Below, piece by piece: positions 36,528 through 45,566 of a stretch of 64,000 bases of DNA. Made by a program: the position numbers and the translations under genes. The notes beneath the pieces are model-generated. The model saw only the letters and a program-made list of their open reading frames with translations. It made no database searches and had not been told where the DNA came from. How positions within the stretch are numbered: the first letter of the stretch is position 1; each line of letters begins with the position of its first letter. The stretch is taken from NCBI RefSeq assembly GCF_014202645.1, contig NZ_JACHHG010000011.1, forward strand, positions 1 through 64,000, given 5' to 3'. Source of the DNA: Deinobacterium chartae (GTDB taxonomy: Bacteria; Deinococcota; Deinococci; Deinococcales; Deinococcaceae).

Positions 36528-37007
36528 TCAGGACGCCTGCGGACGCGGATCTTTCGCTGCGTCGTAACGGGCGGTGACGCAGGTACGGATGCCGCCGCGC
36601 AGACCGTAGTCGCAGGTGATCTCGAGGCGCAACGGATCGAGCAGTTTCACCAAGTCGGCCAGCACCCGGCGGGTGGCGTGCTCGTGGTAGATGCCCACGA
36701 AGCGGTAGCTGGTCAGGTAGTACTTCAAGCTCTTGAGCTCCACGCACTTCTCGCGCGGAAGGTAGCGGATCTCCAGCTTCCCGAAGTCGGGCAGGCCGCT
36801 CCAGGGGCACACCGGGCTGAACTCGTCGGTGGAGATGTGGATCTCCATCGGCTCGCCCGGGTAGCCGGACAGGTCGTCCTCGCGCACCAACGGGAAAGTG
36901 TCCAGAATGTCCACGTCGATGGCCTCGAGGCCCTGCACGTCGTACCTGCGGTCAAAGCCCTGCTTGTTCGGGGTGCTTACGGCCAGATCCTCGGCTGCTT
37001 TGGTCAT
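36528..37007 (-). CDS. queF: NADPH-dependent preQ0 reductase
   Basis: A 159-residue unimodular QueF of the tunnelling fold. It reduces 7-cyano-7-deazaguanine to preQ1 for queuosine in tRNA. The catalytic Cys is in SPVCPWSGLPDFG, the NADPH motif in ELKSLKYYLTSYR, and the substrate-binding IYHEHA follows. AAAGGAAC precedes the ATG. A 40-codon ORF ends at its start codon (ATGA). The queuosine-precursor transporter lies upstream on the same strand, which supports a shared pathway. Confidence 0.95.
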   Translation of the reverse strand: MTKAAEDLAVSTPNKQGFDRRYDVQGLEAIDVDILDTFPLVREDDLSGYPGEPMEIHISTDEFSPVCPWSGLPDFGKLEIRYLPREKCVELKSLKYYLTSYRFVGIYHEHATRRVLADLVKLLDPLRLEITCDYGLRGGIRTCVTARYDAAKDPRPQAS

Positions 37008-37126
37008 GTTCGTTCCTTTAAAACGCCCTGCGGCGTCGAGCGGGTGAAACGGGTGAAAACGGTCGTGCGGGTCCGAAAGCGACGGGGCTCCTCGAGGAGG
37101 CTGGGAGCGCCGTCGCGGCGCATCAT
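37004..37126 (-). CDS. Small ORF coupled to queF (uncertain)
   Basis: A 40-codon ORF starts at ATG 37126 (or 37123) and ends with TGA overlapping the queF ATG (ATGA). The peptide is rich in Arg and Thr (RRFRTRTTVF, TRFTRSTP) and has no match that I recognise. The four-base overlap is the main reason to list it. No ribosome binding site precedes it, and it could equally be non-coding leader sequence. Confidence 0.25.
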   Translation of the reverse strand: MMRRDGAPSLLEEPRRFRTRTTVFTRFTRSTPQGVLKERT

Positions 37127-37184
37127 GGTAAATCCGGGGCGGGTGGGCACTTGGTCAGCCACTCCACCTTTGGCCGGGCCTGCG

Positions 37185-37802
37185 CTACGCAGCGAGCGGC
37201 CGGCTGCCGTCCGGCTCGCCCACCCGGGTGCGCACCCAGTGCACCAGGGGAATCAGGACCAGACTGATGAGCATCTTCAAGATGATCTGTCCGAGCATGA
37301 GGCTCAGCAGCGGCGCACCGGTTCCGGCAAAGGCCAGGGTCACAAACACGGCGGTGTCGAGGGTGGTGCTCACCGCGTTGGACGCCAGCACCCGTACGGC
37401 CACGCCCCTGCGCTTGAGACGCTCGAAGATCAGGGCGTCGAGCGCGGTGCTGATCAGGTAGGCAGCCAGGCTTGCCACGACCACGCGCAGCGTCGAACCC
37501 AGCACCGCCTGATAGGCCGCGTCCTGAAAAAACCCCGGCTTGGGAAGGACGTTGACCAGCAGGCCGTAGCAGGCCAGCAGGGCGTTGGCGGCCAGACCGC
37601 CCCATAGCAGCGCCTTGGCCGCCTGCCAGCCGCCTGCGGTATGCACGGCGTCGCGCAGCGTAAAGGTCAGGGAGTACAGGAAGATCGCGCCAGGAACGAC
37701 CAGGGGACCGAGCTGAACCAACCGGCCGGCCGTGACGTTACTGACCAGCTCTGCCGCGATATACAGGGCGATCAGGATCGTGAGAAGGTTACTGCGTTGC
37801 AT
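37185..37802 (-). CDS. Queuosine precursor transporter (YhhQ/VUT family)
   Basis: A 205-residue membrane protein with about six segments. Family features are ELVSNVTAGRLVQLGPLVVPGAIFLY near the N-terminus, TLRDAVHT, and the conserved C-terminal half with LDALIFERLKRR and STTLDTAVF. E. coli YhhQ imports preQ0/preQ1. AAGGAG before ATG 37802 sets the start; the longer frame is rejected. It precedes queF by about 180 bases on the same strand, so salvage and reduction of precursor are probably linked. Confidence 0.88.
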   Translation of the reverse strand: MQRSNLLTILIALYIAAELVSNVTAGRLVQLGPLVVPGAIFLYSLTFTLRDAVHTAGGWQAAKALLWGGLAANALLACYGLLVNVLPKPGFFQDAAYQAVLGSTLRVVVASLAAYLISTALDALIFERLKRRGVAVRVLASNAVSTTLDTAVFVTLAFAGTGAPLLSLMLGQIILKMLISLVLIPLVHWVRTRVGEPDGSRPLAA

Positions 37803-38179
37803 GGATGCTCCTTGGATCAGACCCGGGAAAACACGAAAACAACCCTGCGGCACCCGGGCAGGCCGGACAGGGCGGCAGAGGTCCGGGAACCCGGGGGGCC
37901 GGACAGACGTGAACCGTGGCTCGGAAAAGCCACGCAAACGGCATGAGGTTAACGGAGCGTTTCAGGCAGCCGGCGCGGCCTGCCGTCACGACCGATCTTG
38001 GTCCAGGCGGGATACCGGACGTACACGGTCACGGCCAGAGCGAACAGACCCCGTGACGTTCGCACGGATATCGAGGCGCATGGCCTTTCCCGGCGCAGAG
38101 GCGTCCGGAAGTCGGGTGGAGCCGCATGCCTCCGGCTGCGTTCAGATCCGCTGCACAGCGGGACCTCGGGGCAACGCCG
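37803..38179. other. Intergenic region without a supported gene
   Basis: About 380 GC-rich bases upstream of the queuosine transporter. I looked for a preQ1 riboswitch on the minus strand and did not find one. Several inverted repeats occur (for example around 37848-37905), but none has a clear role. Confidence 0.4.
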
Positions 38180-38278
38180 TCAGCGCCTGAAGGTGGCAGC
38201 AAGCGCCTGCCACCGGGAATGCTCTCCCGGTGAGCCGGGCGGAATTCGTATTACCGTATCGCCGAAGTGCTGAGTCAT
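38180..38278 (-). CDS. Putative 32-residue small protein
   Basis: A minus-strand ORF from ATG 38278 to TGA 38180 begins MTQHFGDTVIRIPPG. A good ribosome binding site (GAGAGGAG, 5 bases spacing) precedes the ATG, and TAGAAT (minus strand, 38349-38344) could be its -10. The transcript would have a leader hairpin (GCCCGT/ACGGGC) between them. No match or function is known to me; expression needs testing. Confidence 0.35.
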   Translation of the reverse strand: MTQHFGDTVIRIPPGSPGEHSRWQALAATFRR

Positions 38279-38349
38279 AGACTCCTCTCTGCCCGTGCGG
38301 CCTTACGGGCGGAAGGGGGTACGCACGTCGTGCGTCCAGCCCGATTCTA

Positions 38350-38668
38350 CATGGCCCTGTTACCGCTCTGTCCTGCTTTCACAAACCTTGGCCGAAGCGG
38401 TGCACTTCACGCGCAACCGCTCCTTGCGGAGGCGATCGGTCCAGGCCACCTCGAGGGGATCTGCCCCGCTCGCAGTTCGCCTTCGAGGCCTGCCGGACAA
38501 GCAGGATGTCAGCCGGATGAGCTCCAGCGGTCCGGAAGCGGGCCGAGACCGCAGCGGGCCGAGCAACGGACCGCCGTGCGGCGCATGCCGGGCGGGTCAA
38601 CCGACTGCCGGTGGGCCGAAGTCGCTCGGCTCTCCTGCTCTTGCACGGATTCTGCAGCGCCCCCGGCC
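38350..38668. other. Intergenic region without a supported gene
   Basis: About 320 bases between the small ORF and the TIMP-like gene. Long plus-strand frames cross it, but they also run opposite the TIMP-like and VOC genes and show no ribosome binding site, so I take them as shadows. Confidence 0.4.
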
Positions 38669-39118
38669 TCAGCGGCGCTCGAGGCTGTTTTTGAGGTCGT
38701 TCAGAGGAAGTATGACGTCCCAACCGCCGTACACGTTGCCGAACACCTGCTTGCCCAGCACGGCCAGGATGGTTGTGGCGCACGGCGGGAACACATAGGT
38801 TCCGCGGTCCTTGCCGGGAGCCAGGGCCAGCACCCAGGTGGTTCCTACCGGCAGGGCGCTGGCCGAGGGAGCGGGCAGCAGGCCGTCAGGATCGAGAACC
38901 CGAAGCGTGCGCGGGGCCTGACCTTTGAGCACTCGCTGCACGCGCACTTCGATAAAGCCGGGCGCCCCCCGTGTCTGTGCGCGCTTCACAACCGTCGCCT
39001 GCACGACCAGGGGCGTTTGCTGCGCGGCCTGTGCGAACGGTCGGATCTCACGGCACTGCCCGGCCAGGGCCCCGGAGGACCACAAGCAGGTCAGCAGACC
39101 GAGCAGGGCTTTATTCAT
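38669..39118 (-). CDS. Secreted protein with TIMP/NTR-like pattern
   Basis: A 149-residue protein with a signal peptide ending near GALAG, so the mature chain starts with QCREI. The pattern of an N-terminal Cys, VVQATVVKRAQ, VRVQRVLKGQ, GTTWVLALAP and a late Cys in FPPCATT is like the netrin/TIMP-type domain of other bacterial secreted proteins. The function is unknown; binding of a protease or other protein is only a guess. It lies directly downstream of the VOC gene on the same strand, 48 bases apart. Confidence 0.6.
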   Translation of the reverse strand: MNKALLGLLTCLWSSGALAGQCREIRPFAQAAQQTPLVVQATVVKRAQTRGAPGFIEVRVQRVLKGQAPRTLRVLDPDGLLPAPSASALPVGTTWVLALAPGKDRGTYVFPPCATTILAVLGKQVFGNVYGGWDVILPLNDLKNSLERR

Positions 39119-39166
39119 GTCTCTCCCCAGACGATGGTCGGGCGCGCATCCGTAGGTGCTGCGCGT

Positions 39167-39565
39167 TTAGCTGGTGTGCCGCTGAAATACCGCGATCAGG
39201 TTGCCAAAAGGATCCATGACCTTGAGCAGGTGCATGTAGTCGTCGCGCTGAGACAGCACGATCCGGCCTCCCTGTTCGGTCAGCCGCCGCTGCAGTTCGG
39301 GCAGTTCCCGGCTCTCGAAACCCAAAGCTGGCCAAGGCTCGCCGTTGCGGGTAAAACCGGCCGTGGTGGTGTCTTCCGTCTGCCACAGCAGCAGCGCGGG
39401 GCCGTGCCCGCTCCGGAGAACCACGAACTCGTCATTGGCAAAATCCCGCACGAATCCCAGCGTCTGGCCATACCAGCGCTCACCCGCCTCCAGGTCGGGT
39501 ACGGGCAGTTGCACGTGGTCGATCCAGGTCTGAGTGCTTAAATTCACCTCGGGCATTTCGGCCAT
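39167..39565 (-). CDS. VOC-family (glyoxalase/bleomycin-resistance-like) protein
   Basis: A 132-residue protein with two beta-alpha-beta-beta-beta modules. Visible are WIDHVQLPVPDLEAGERWYGQTLGF at the start, FVVLRSGHGPALLLWQ and LKVMDPFGNLIAVFQ near the end; His in IDHV and Glu in the first module could be metal ligands. The substrate is unknown. TAGAAT lies five bases before ATG 39565, matching the leaderless pattern and deciding this start over ATG 39556. Confidence 0.85.
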   Translation of the reverse strand: MAEMPEVNLSTQTWIDHVQLPVPDLEAGERWYGQTLGFVRDFANDEFVVLRSGHGPALLLWQTEDTTTAGFTRNGEPWPALGFESRELPELQRRLTEQGGRIVLSQRDDYMHLLKVMDPFGNLIAVFQRHTS

Positions 39566-39710
39566 GGCTAATTCTAACACGGGGCAGCTTCTGACACCGG
39601 GCAGCAGGGCGACCTGCTGTCCCACGTGCACGGCAGATCCGGAGATCCCCGGCCGCTTCGATCCCGACTTTGGCCAGATTTTTACCTTCACTTGCCACAC
39701 TCCGGAAGAC

Positions 39711-41108
39711 ATGAACGCTTCCCAATTCCAACCCGTGCGGACCGCCCTTGCAAGGCGAAGGGCCCCAGCCCTGCTGGGGCTGAGCCTGGCCCTGCTGGCC
39801 GCCACCGCCAGCGCGCAGGCGGCGGCCACACCGCTGAGCCTGCAGCAGGTCCTGGCCCAACTGCCCCGCAGCCCGCAGTGGCAGCAGTCCGAGCTGACCC
39901 TGGAAAAAGCGCGGCGCAACCTCGAGGCTGCGCGCGCCAGGGTCGGCCTGACCGTCGGGCTCAGCGGCGGCCTGAGCTCCTCCACGACCTTCAGCGACGG
40001 TAGCGGTTCGCTGACGCCCACCCTGGGGGCAAGCGCTTCGGCCAACGTGCTGCCCTGGTCTTCGGCGCAAGACAGCGTGCGCGCCGCCGAGCGCAGCCTG
40101 CGCACAGCCGAGGCCCAGAACAACGCCACCCGCGCGAACCTGGTGCTGAGCGCGCAGCAGCAGTACTTCGCGGCGCGGCTTGCCAGCTTTGACCGGAGCG
40201 TCGCCCAGCGGACCCTCGAGCTGCGGCAGCGCCAACTGGCCGCGGCCAACGCGCAGCGCGAACTGGGAAACGCCAGCCAGCAGACGGTGCTCGAGCGCAC
40301 TGCCGATTTCCAGGAGGCCCAAAGCACCCTGGCCAAGGCGCAGCAGACCCTGCAACAGAACACCTTCGCGTTGGCCAACACCCTGGGGGTGGCGCTGACC
40401 AACGTCGCGTTCTCCACCGCCCCGCAGGACCCGGGCGAGCCCGCAGACCTGAACGCCTTGATCGCCAGCGCCCTGAAAAACCGCAGCGACGTGATCTCGG
40501 CGCAGCAGGCACTCGCCTCGGCGCAGAGCGAACTGGAGGCCGCGCGCCGCAACCGCGCGCTGCCCGCCCTGACCGCCAGCGTGCAGTACGGCCAACTGGG
40601 CGGCAACGCTTCGGGCACCTCGCTCGGTGGCAGCCTGAACTTCAAGACCGGCGCGGCCAGCGCCACCTTCAACCCGGGCCTGGGAGGCAGCACCAGTGCA
40701 GCCTCGCTGGCGCTGAGCCTGTCGGCATCGTTCAACCTGATCGACCCGGCGGCGGAGGCCGACATCCAGAGCGCCCAGACCAACCTGCAAGCCGCCGAGA
40801 TCGCGCTGGGGCTGGCCCGCCAGGGCGCCGAGCTGGCCGTGCGCCAGCAGCACGCCGCCCTGAGGAGTGCCCGCGCCCCGCTCGAGGCGGTGCGCAGCTC
40901 GGTTGCGGCGGCCCAGGCCGCCCTGGACGCCGTGAACGCACGGTTCGCTGCCGGATCGGCCACCCAGACCGACGTTCTTGCCGCCGAGGTCAACCTGCTG
41001 AGCGCGCAGCGCAACTACGAGCAGGCCCTCGAGACCGCCCAGCTGGCCCTGCACGCCCTGCAAAACGCCCAGGGCCTCATTCCCTCGCTTCGGGAGCCAC
41101 AACCATGA
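39711..41108 (+). CDS. TolC-family outer-membrane efflux protein (first copy)
   Basis: A 465-residue exported protein with a signal peptide (to about residue 35, ATASAQA). The TolC/OEP duplicated pattern of long coiled helices is clear, for example LTLEKARRNLEAARARVGL and the second copy with QSAQTNLQAAEIALGLARQ. A serine/glycine-rich outer strand region lies near residues 290-340. It would form the outer-membrane duct of the export system encoded downstream. It overlaps the next gene by four bases (ATGA). ATG 39711 was chosen because the signal peptide begins there. Confidence 0.85.
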   Translation: MNASQFQPVRTALARRRAPALLGLSLALLAATASAQAAATPLSLQQVLAQLPRSPQWQQSELTLEKARRNLEAARARVGLTVGLSGGLSSSTTFSDGSGSLTPTLGASASANVLPWSSAQDSVRAAERSLRTAEAQNNATRANLVLSAQQQYFAARLASFDRSVAQRTLELRQRQLAAANAQRELGNASQQTVLERTADFQEAQSTLAKAQQTLQQNTFALANTLGVALTNVAFSTAPQDPGEPADLNALIASALKNRSDVISAQQALASAQSELEAARRNRALPALTASVQYGQLGGNASGTSLGGSLNFKTGAASATFNPGLGGSTSAASLALSLSASFNLIDPAAEADIQSAQTNLQAAEIALGLARQGAELAVRQQHAALRSARAPLEAVRSSVAAAQAALDAVNARFAAGSATQTDVLAAEVNLLSAQRNYEQALETAQLALHALQNAQGLIPSLREPQP

Positions 41109-42163
41109 ACCAGAACCTGCTTCACGCCGCCGCCATCACCGCTCTGCTGAGCGCCGCACCTGCCCTGGCCCAGACCGCCAGCGCTCCGACCCTGGCGCAG
41201 GCGCTCGCGCTGGCCTACGAACAGGGACCGGACCTCGCCAGCGCCCGCAGCGAACTGCAAGACGCCCAGACCAGCTTAAAGGCCGTGGAGGCCGATCCGA
41301 GCGCGGTGATCCTTGACCTGACCGAGGCCCGTCAGACGGCCGAACTGGCCCGCCTGCAGCTGGTCAGCACCCGGCTCGGCGTGATGCAAAACGTCGTGAA
41401 CGCCTACCTCGGCCTGTACGAGACCCAGCAGAACATCGAACTGTACAAGTCCCAAGTCGCGCTGGACACCAAGAACTTGCAAGTCGCCCAGGCCCGGCTC
41501 GCGGCGCGCAGCGGTACCAGCCTGGATGTCTCCAAGGCCCAGAACACCCTGAACACCACGCAGCAGAACCTTGCCAACGCTACGGCGCAACTCGGCGTGC
41601 AGCGCGGCGCCCTCGCCAAGCTGTTCGGACAGACCGCCGGGCAGATCACCGCCAAGGCCCCCCCGGCCCCGCCCGCCCTCACGGTCCGTCAGGCCACGCT
41701 GTCCTCGGACCTGTCCGAGCGGATAACCAGCATCGTCCAGGCGCGGCAGGCCCTCGAGCTCGCGCAGCTCAACGTCCGGCTCTCCGATAACGACTACACC
41801 CCGCGCCTCACCCTCGAGGCGGCCAAGACCCGGCTGCAGATCGCGCAGCGCGACCTGCAAAACGCTCAGAAGGCGGCGGCAAACAGCGTGGTGGATGCCT
41901 ACCGCGCTGCCCAGGACGCGTATGAGCGCATCGCCATCGAGCAAAAGGACCTGCAAAATGCCCAGACCAGCCTCACGCAGGCGCAGGCACGTTACAAGAG
42001 CGGGGTGATCTCGCAGGTGGAACTGCAGACCACCCAGGTGGCCCTGCAAAGCGCCCAGTACGCCTACCGTCAGGCGGTGGACACCTACTGGAAGGCCCTG
42101 GCGGCGCTGTCGGTGGCCTCGGGCCTGGATGTGACCGGCCTGGTCGGCGGAGGGCAGTCATGA
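41105..42163 (+). CDS. TolC-family outer-membrane efflux protein (second copy)
   Basis: A 352-residue exported TolC-like protein with a signal peptide (LLSAAPALAQ). Repeated helices LARLQLVSTRLGVMQNVVNAYLGLYETQQ and QARYKSGVISQVELQTTQVALQSAQYAYRQAV match the OEP family. It is about 110 residues shorter than the first copy and shows little strand sequence in the middle, so it may be a reduced or partner subunit. Overlaps of four bases on both sides place it in the six-gene export operon. Confidence 0.83.
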   Translation: MNQNLLHAAAITALLSAAPALAQTASAPTLAQALALAYEQGPDLASARSELQDAQTSLKAVEADPSAVILDLTEARQTAELARLQLVSTRLGVMQNVVNAYLGLYETQQNIELYKSQVALDTKNLQVAQARLAARSGTSLDVSKAQNTLNTTQQNLANATAQLGVQRGALAKLFGQTAGQITAKAPPAPPALTVRQATLSSDLSERITSIVQARQALELAQLNVRLSDNDYTPRLTLEAAKTRLQIAQRDLQNAQKAAANSVVDAYRAAQDAYERIAIEQKDLQNAQTSLTQAQARYKSGVISQVELQTTQVALQSAQYAYRQAVDTYWKALAALSVASGLDVTGLVGGGQS

Positions 42164-43548
42164 CCGGCGTGAGCGCACCGGTCAAGGCGCGCCGGGGCCG
42201 CCTGCCCCGCGCCCTGATCGTCGGCGTGGCCCTGGCCGTGCTGGGCGCGGGCGGCTACGCCGGGTACCGGCACTTCAGCGCCGCACCCGCAAGCGCGCAG
42301 ACGGCCCGGCAGACCGCCACCGTCGCCCGCGGCGACTTGCGCCTCAGCGTCAGCGGACCGGGCACCATCGCCGCCGCCGTGACCCACACGGTACAGCCCC
42401 AGGTCACCGGGCGCATCCTCAGCCTGCCCGAGGTCGGACAGCGGGTCACCCGGGGCGAACTGGTCGCGCAGATCGATCCGAGCGAAGCGCAGCTCGACGT
42501 GACCAACGCCCGGCTGACGCTGCAAAAAGCCGAAGCCACGCTGAACACCCTGAAAGCCAGCCAGGCCACGGCTCGCGCCTCGAGCGAGCAGAGCGCGCGC
42601 ACCTCGGGCATCAGCGTGCGCACCGCGCAGCTCAGCCTCGAGGCGGCCCGTCAGACCCTCGAGGCGAACGAGCGGCTGTACGCCATCGGCGGTCTGTCGC
42701 GCCAGGAGCTGGACGCGGCGCGCACCGCCTTTCGCAGGGCGCAGGCCGAGCTCGAGTCGGCGCAGGTCAGCGCGCAGAGTGCCCTCAGCCAGTCGAGCAG
42801 CCGCAGCGAATCGGACGCGCAGGACCTCAAGAACGCACAGCTCGCGGTGGAGCAGGCACGGGTGAGCCTGCAGCAGGCGCAGCAGGCCCTGAACCACACC
42901 AAGATCTACGCCCCGATCAGCGGCGTGGTGTCCGAGGTACCCCTCACGGTCGGCACCGTCGCCATCGGCAACAGCAGCTCGTCGTCTCAGACGCTGTTCA
43001 CCGTGATCGACACCTCGAGCGTGGACCTGCCGGTCCAGATCGACGAGACCCAGATCGGCAGCGTTCGGGTCGGACAGACCGCCGAGGTGACCCTCGAGGC
43101 CCTGGCGGATCAGGTGTTCCAGGGCGAGGTCACGACCGTCTCCCCCGCCGCCAGCGTAGAGAACAACATCGCCGTCTTCACGGTCACCGTGCGCCTCCCC
43201 AACCCCGAGGGCCTGCTCAAGCCGGGCATGACCGCCGAAGCCGAAATCATCCGCCAGCAGGAGCGCGGGGTGCTGCTCGTTCCCAAACGCGCGGTCCAGG
43301 GCGTGCGGGGCCGCAGCTACGTGCAGGTGGCGGGCGCGGGCGGCGAGCCCGAGCGCCGCCGGATTGAGACCGGCGCGGACGACGGCAGCAACGTGATCGT
43401 CACCTCGGGCCTCGAGGCGGGCGAGACCGTGCTGCTTCCCGTCGGCGCGCGCACGGGGGGAGCGGCGTCCTCCGGCGGTCAGATCCGGCAGGGCGGCACC
43501 TTCATCGTTCCGGGCGGCGCGGGCGGCCCGCCTCCGGGAGCGTTCTGA
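42160..43548 (+). CDS. MacA/HlyD-type periplasmic adaptor
   Basis: A 462-residue membrane-fusion protein. One N-terminal membrane anchor (residues 15-36) is followed by a lipoyl-like half (VSGPGTIAAAVTHTVQPQVTGRIL), a long helical hairpin rich in Ala/Gln/Glu (about 100-235), the second lipoyl half (TKIYAPISGVVSEV) and beta-barrel domains (VDLPVQIDETQIG). It would link the MacB-like pump to the TolC proteins. The C-terminus is Gly-rich. Overlaps with both neighbours show one transcript. Confidence 0.9.
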   Translation: MTGVSAPVKARRGRLPRALIVGVALAVLGAGGYAGYRHFSAAPASAQTARQTATVARGDLRLSVSGPGTIAAAVTHTVQPQVTGRILSLPEVGQRVTRGELVAQIDPSEAQLDVTNARLTLQKAEATLNTLKASQATARASSEQSARTSGISVRTAQLSLEAARQTLEANERLYAIGGLSRQELDAARTAFRRAQAELESAQVSAQSALSQSSSRSESDAQDLKNAQLAVEQARVSLQQAQQALNHTKIYAPISGVVSEVPLTVGTVAIGNSSSSSQTLFTVIDTSSVDLPVQIDETQIGSVRVGQTAEVTLEALADQVFQGEVTTVSPAASVENNIAVFTVTVRLPNPEGLLKPGMTAEAEIIRQQERGVLLVPKRAVQGVRGRSYVQVAGAGGEPERRRIETGADDGSNVIVTSGLEAGETVLLPVGARTGGAASSGGQIRQGGTFIVPGGAGGPPPGAF

Positions 43549-44264
43549 TGACCGCGCCAAGCGTCATTCACCTCGAGGGCATCCGCAAGGTCTACACGAG
43601 CGGCGACGTGGAGTTTCAGGCACTCAAGGGCGTGAGCCTGGACATTCAGGCCGGGGAGATGGTGTCGCTGATGGGACCGTCGGGCAGCGGCAAGACCACG
43701 CTGATGCAGATCATCGGGCTGCTCGACCGACCCGATGGCGGCACGTACCGCCTGAGCGGGCGCGACGTGACCGACCTGAGCGAGAACGAGCGGGCCGAGG
43801 CGCGCAACCGCGAGATCGGCTTTGTGTTTCAGGCCTTTCACCTGCTGCCCCGCCTGAACCTGCTCGAGAACGTGGAGGTCCCGCTGACCTACGCGGGCAT
43901 GCCGGCCGCCGAGCGGCGCGAGCGCGCGTGGCAGATGCTCGAACGGGTGGGCCTGGCCGCCAAGGCCCGCAACCTGCCCTCGCAGATCAGCGGCGGGCAA
44001 AAGCAGCGCGTGGCCGTGGCGCGCGCCCTGGCGGTCCGCCCGCGCCTGCTGCTGGCCGACGAGCCGACCGGCAACCTCGACACCCGCACGAGCGAGGAGA
44101 TCATGGCGCTGTTCCAACGGCTCAACGACGAGGGAACCACCGTGGTGATCGTGACGCACGAGAACGACATCGCCGCGTACACCCGGCGGGTGGTGCGGGT
44201 GCGCGACGGTCTGATCGAGTCCGACACGGTCAATAGCCACTACCGCCGGGTGGTGCCCGCATGA
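43548..44264 (+). CDS. MacB-type ABC transporter ATP-binding protein
   Basis: A 238-residue ATPase of the MacB/LolD group. Walker A GPSGSGKTT at about residue 42, Q-loop FVFQAFHLLPRLN, signature ISGGQKQR (Lys instead of Gln is unusual but tolerated), Walker B LLLADEPTGNLD and the H-loop VTHEND are all present. It energises the MacB-like permease encoded next, which it overlaps by four bases (ATGA). Confidence 0.94.
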   Translation: MTAPSVIHLEGIRKVYTSGDVEFQALKGVSLDIQAGEMVSLMGPSGSGKTTLMQIIGLLDRPDGGTYRLSGRDVTDLSENERAEARNREIGFVFQAFHLLPRLNLLENVEVPLTYAGMPAAERRERAWQMLERVGLAAKARNLPSQISGGQKQRVAVARALAVRPRLLLADEPTGNLDTRTSEEIMALFQRLNDEGTTVVIVTHENDIAAYTRRVVRVRDGLIESDTVNSHYRRVVPA

Positions 44265-45556
44265 CCGCCCAGACCGATCAGGCTCCGACCCAGACCCGGA
44301 CCGCTCGCGCGAACGGTCCGGGTCTGGGGGGAGCCATCGTCATCGCGTGGCGGGCGATCATGGGTACCCCGCTGCGCTCGTCGCTGACCGCCCTGGGCGT
44401 CATCATCGGCGTGGCTGCGGTCATCGCCCTTACGGCCATCGGCAGCGGCAGCAGCGCCGGGGTGACCAAGAGCCTCGAGAGCCTGGGCACCAACTTGCTG
44501 ACCGTGCAAGGCGGCGCAGCGCGCAGCGGCGCAGGCGGCACCCGCATCCGCTTCGGACCGCGCGACACCATCACCCTGAAAGACATCGAGGCCATCGAGG
44601 GTGCCCTGGGCTCGCGCATCACCGCGCTGGCCCCCGCCTCGCAGACCAGCGTGCAGGCCAAGGCGGGAGCCAACAACTTGCAGGTCACGGTGGTGGGGAC
44701 CTGGCCTGCCTACGAGAGCGTGCGCAATTCGCCGGTTGCCAGCGGCAGCTTCTTTACCCAAGAAGACCTCGAGGGGCGCAGGCGGGTGGCGGTGGTGGGC
44801 TACCAGATCGTGACCGACCTGTTCGACGGCCAAGACCCCATCGGGCAGAAGCTCCGGTTGGGCAACGTGACGTTTACGGTGGTGGGCACCCTGCCCGACA
44901 AGGGCAACTCGGGCTTTGGCAACCCCAACGCGCAGGTGCTGGTGCCGCTGAGCACCTACCAGCAGCGGCTGGCGCGCGGCAGCCGCAGCGGCACCTCGGT
45001 CACGGTGGGCTCGGTGTACATCCAGGCGGCCAGCAAGGACGACCTCAGCAGCCTGCAGGCCGACATCGAGGCGGTGATCGCCGGGCAGCACCGCCTTTCC
45101 GACCCGTCCGCGTACGACTTCAACGTTCAGAACCAGGCGGACGCGCTGGCCAGCCTGAACTCCACCACCCAGACCCTGACCCTGCTGGTGGGCGCCATCG
45201 CGGGCATCAGCCTGATCGTGGGCGGCATCGGCATCATGAACATCATGATGGTCTCGGTGACCGAGCGAACCCGCGAAATCGGCGTGCGCAAAGCGCTCGG
45301 CGCCAAACCGCGCGACATCCTGACGCAGTTTCTGGTCGAGGCCTTCGTGCTCTCGGTGGGCGGCGGCATCATCGGCCTGCTGCTGGGGGTGGGCTGCGCC
45401 TACCTGGGCCTGCTGGTCGGCATCACCCCGGTGTTCTCGCCGGTCACGCTTCTGATCGCCTTTGGCTTCAGCGCGTTGGTCGGGATTTTCTTCGGCTACT
45501 ACCCGGCGAGCCGTGCGGCACGGCTCGACCCGGTGGACTCGCTGCGTTACGAGTAA
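44261..45556 (+). CDS. MacB-type ABC transporter permease
   Basis: A 431-residue permease with the FtsX/MacB topology: one N-terminal segment (SLTALGVIIGVAAVIAL, residues 45-70), a large MacB_PCD periplasmic domain (about 70-290) and three C-terminal segments. The signature IGIMNIMMVSVTERTREIGVRKALGAKPRDI near residue 325 is characteristic. Together with the ATPase, adaptor and TolC proteins it forms a tripartite mechanotransmission-type pump; the substrate (drug, peptide or lipid) is unknown. Confidence 0.93.
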   Translation: MTAQTDQAPTQTRTARANGPGLGGAIVIAWRAIMGTPLRSSLTALGVIIGVAAVIALTAIGSGSSAGVTKSLESLGTNLLTVQGGAARSGAGGTRIRFGPRDTITLKDIEAIEGALGSRITALAPASQTSVQAKAGANNLQVTVVGTWPAYESVRNSPVASGSFFTQEDLEGRRRVAVVGYQIVTDLFDGQDPIGQKLRLGNVTFTVVGTLPDKGNSGFGNPNAQVLVPLSTYQQRLARGSRSGTSVTVGSVYIQAASKDDLSSLQADIEAVIAGQHRLSDPSAYDFNVQNQADALASLNSTTQTLTLLVGAIAGISLIVGGIGIMNIMMVSVTERTREIGVRKALGAKPRDILTQFLVEAFVLSVGGGIIGLLLGVGCAYLGLLVGITPVFSPVTLLIAFGFSALVGIFFGYYPASRAARLDPVDSLRYE

Positions 45557-45566
45557 AGGAGAAAGC

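Noticed and set aside
37803-38179. PreQ1 riboswitch upstream of the queuosine transporter or queF
   Set aside because: No preQ1-type core or pseudoknot pattern was found on the minus strand in either leader.
38267-39541. Long plus-strand frame of more than 400 codons
   Set aside because: It runs opposite the TIMP-like and VOC genes, has no ribosome binding site and no recognisable domain. Such frames are common by chance in very GC-rich DNA.
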